DNA of 16,215 nt from assembly GCA_023430565.1 (NCBI GenBank), contig JAEZAD010000140.1, positions 1 to 16,215 on the forward strand, in the 5' to 3' direction. This DNA is from Verrucomicrobiota bacterium (GTDB taxonomy: Bacteria; Verrucomicrobiota; Verrucomicrobiia; Opitutales; Opitutaceae). The translations under genes were made by a program, and so were the position numbers. Under the pieces are notes generated by a model, which was not told the origin of the DNA, did not search any database, and was given only the letters and a program-made list of their open reading frames with translations. Positions 14,778 to 16,215 of the stretch are shown here, in pieces (positions within the stretch are counted from its first letter, which is position 1; every line of letters starts with the position of its first letter).

Positions 14778-15542
14778 CTATTCCGTCATTGCGACCAAAT
14801 TAGGGGCCCCCACTACAGCAAAATGGATCCGCCCGCCGGCCACGATTTTTCCAGCCCCCGCGGCGATCACCGTTCGACCAGAAGCGTAGCTAAAGTCATC
14901 GGAGGCCGCGATCGGCAACGCCACCACGGCTCGCCCTTCCTCTGCGACCTGCGGACTGAGTCGCACGGACGAAAGGTAAACGCTGTTGATTGAAACGGTC
15001 GGGGTTCCCGTGGTGACCATGAGTCCCGGCTGATTCCGTCGGGCCCAGTCGTCAATACACCCGACCAACAAAACATACGGCAGCGCCCCGAAGTTTCGCC
15101 AATAGGCCACTTCCTCATCGTAAACGGAGCGACGAACTACGCGCCGATAAGCTCGCTCAAGCACGTCACGGTATTCCTCAGGTCGCTCCGCTAACCGCGC
15201 ACGATACCCTTCCATCAGCTCAGCATAAGTGCGTCCCGACGCCGCATCGAGAGCGACATCCCTCCATTGCTGTTGCCCCATTGCGTCGGTGAAAGCCTTG
15301 ATCGCAATTGTTCGCTGCAACTCGGGATCTTGCTGGAGTTGCGCCTTATGCACGGAAACGAGCTGGGCCACCGTGCTATCTTGGCCACGACTTAACCACG
15401 CGGCTGTTTCTTGCGCCGTGGGTTTACGCCCAACCGCCAACGCGAACGAGGCGGCGACACGCTGTTCAGCGATTGTCCCGCCGGCATAAACCGTGACCAC
15501 GGAAGATAGTGCAAAAGCCAGAAGGAAGAGTAAGGGACGCAT
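14778..15542 (-). CDS. Exported protein with two DUF4214-like helical motifs, hypothetical
   Basis: The product has 254 residues from ATG 15542. Signal peptide: MRPLLFLLAFALSSVVTVYA, probable cut after residue 20. The mature part has two similar helical motifs: RVAASFALAVGRKPTAQETA then AW (28-49), and VLERAYRRVVRRSVYDEEVA then YW (127-148). Their A(Y/F)..(V/L)..R.(P/S)...E...YW pattern resembles DUF4214-type repeats (YR.VLGR.PD..G..YW) found in surface proteins; the match is by pattern only. The C-terminal third (about 175-254) is beta-rich with Gly/Ala/Val strands (RTVIAAGAGKIVAGGRIHFA). Base composition is lower in GC than the genes to the left. It lies downstream of the rRNA operon on the same strand but is separated from it by a terminator, so it should have its own promoter. 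Confidence 0.75.
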   Translation of the reverse strand: MRPLLFLLAFALSSVVTVYAGGTIAEQRVAASFALAVGRKPTAQETAAWLSRGQDSTVAQLVSVHKAQLQQDPELQRTIAIKAFTDAMGQQQWRDVALDAASGRTYAELMEGYRARLAERPEEYRDVLERAYRRVVRRSVYDEEVAYWRNFGALPYVLLVGCIDDWARRNQPGLMVTTGTPTVSINSVYLSSVRLSPQVAEEGRAVVALPIAASDDFSYASGRTVIAAGAGKIVAGGRIHFAVVGAPNLVAMTE

Positions 15543-15607
15543 GGGATCGCAGGGGCGACAAAGGGATGTGACACAATGGAATCAGTCAAACTCCAGATTT
15601 AGCAGCA

Positions 15608-15633
15608 GTGAGCCACGAGCGACGCTGGCTCAC
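15608..15633. repeat. Perfect 8-bp inverted repeat between rrn terminator and the exported-protein gene
   Basis: GTGAGCCA (15608-15615) and TGGCTCAC (15626-15633) enclose CGAGCGACGC. It lies 66-91 bp upstream of the minus-strand start at 15542. It is not followed by a T-run on either strand, so an operator or leader hairpin is likelier than a terminator. Confidence 0.55.
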
Positions 15634-15717
15634 ATCCAAAGCTCGGATTCCACGCTGCGCTTACGCCCGTCACGGCTCTCTCCGACACCTAGATTGGCGA
15701 CCGGAATGCCTACGATC

Positions 15718-15757
15718 AAAAAAGAGGCCCGACTCTCCATTTTTGAAGAATCGGGCC
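15718..15757 (-). terminator. rRNA operon terminator
   Basis: Read on the minus strand just after the 5S gene: GGCCCGA (15757-15751) pairs with TCGGGCC (15732-15726), followed by CT and then six T (15723-15718). The loop is long (18 bases), but the position right after 5S and the T-run support it. Confidence 0.85.
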
Positions 15758-15761
15758 ATAA

Positions 15762-15879
15762 ACCTGGCAACAACCTACTCTCGCGGGACCTTTCGTCCTA
15801 CTACCATTGGCTGCTCGGGGCTTAACGGCCGTGTTCGGGATGGGAACGGGTGGAACCCCCGGCATGTGGTCACCAGGAA
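15762..15879 (-). rRNA. rrf: 5S ribosomal RNA
   Basis: About 118 bases. Read on the minus strand it begins near CCTGGTGACC and ends near GTTGCCAGG; these pair over nine positions as helix I. Internal conserved 5S segments are present: CCCATCCCGAACACGG (loop B/C region), GTTAAGCCCC and the loop E/helix IV segment CCAATGGTAGT ... GCGAGAGTAGG. Ends are accurate to a few bases. It follows 23S by about 100 bp and is directly followed by a terminator. Confidence 0.95.
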
Positions 15880-15980
15880 GGGAAACTCGGCGACTTTGGC
15901 CGAGTAAGACTACGAAAATTTAGGGCAGCTCTCGCTGTAAGGAGGTAAAGTAAACGCCTAGAACTGTTGAAGTGTGCTGT

Positions 15981-16215
<235 letters not shown>

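Noticed and set aside
14454..14993. 179-residue plus-strand frame
   Set aside because: It runs across the end of the minus-strand exported-protein gene and is Arg/Ser-rich without features.

Overview
The window is a 16.2 kb piece of a GC-rich bacterial chromosome. The rRNA operon end and the gene content point to the Verrucomicrobiota, most likely an Opitutaceae relative. This is inferred from three things: the secreted repeat protein at the left edge (the VSTR..xGTGxNxLIAG / ATGPS type of domain), a DUF5069 protein, and the Ig-like domains with the TENVAPYA..GD..GxYxxWTP signature. No 16S sequence is present to confirm it.

Layout, left to right. (1) 1-801: the 3' end of a large secreted repeat protein, then a small one-helix membrane protein. 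(2) 949-1842: a hairpin followed by a GTG-started DoxX-like membrane protein made of two homologous halves. (3) 1799-3984, minus strand: a compact three-gene cluster read leftward, consisting of an exported transglutaminase-like cysteine peptidase, a CHASE3-PAS membrane sensor with no kinase domain, and a single-domain response regulator. Its last gene overlaps the DoxX gene tail-to-tail by 44 bp. (4) 4179-7009, plus strand: a two-gene unit made of a 649-residue Ala/Leu-rich helical protein of unknown function and a lipoprotein 14 bp downstream. (5) 7162-9103: a TupA-type ATP-grasp protein facing a DUF5069 gene, and a SixA-type phosphohistidine phosphatase diverging from the DUF5069 gene. (6) 9513-14408: two tandem paralogous secreted proteins of an unrecognised, propeller-like family. 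Each is a separate transcription unit ending in a terminator with the same stem; the second copy has gained two Ig-like domains and a Pro-rich linker at its N-terminus. (7) 14409-14777: about 370 bp with no gene I can support. (8) 14778-15542, minus: an exported protein with two DUF4214-like helical motifs. (9) 15718-16215, minus: the end of an rRNA operon (3' part of 23S, complete 5S, terminator).

How they work together: the minus-strand cluster looks like a signalling module in which sensing, peptide-bond chemistry and a receiver are encoded together but the kinase must come from elsewhere. SixA, which removes phosphate from histidine phosphotransfer proteins, is about 5 kb away; any link is speculative. 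The tandem paralogs are the most unusual part: highly conserved at protein level, exported, and of unknown function. No mobile element, CRISPR array or tRNA was recognised.
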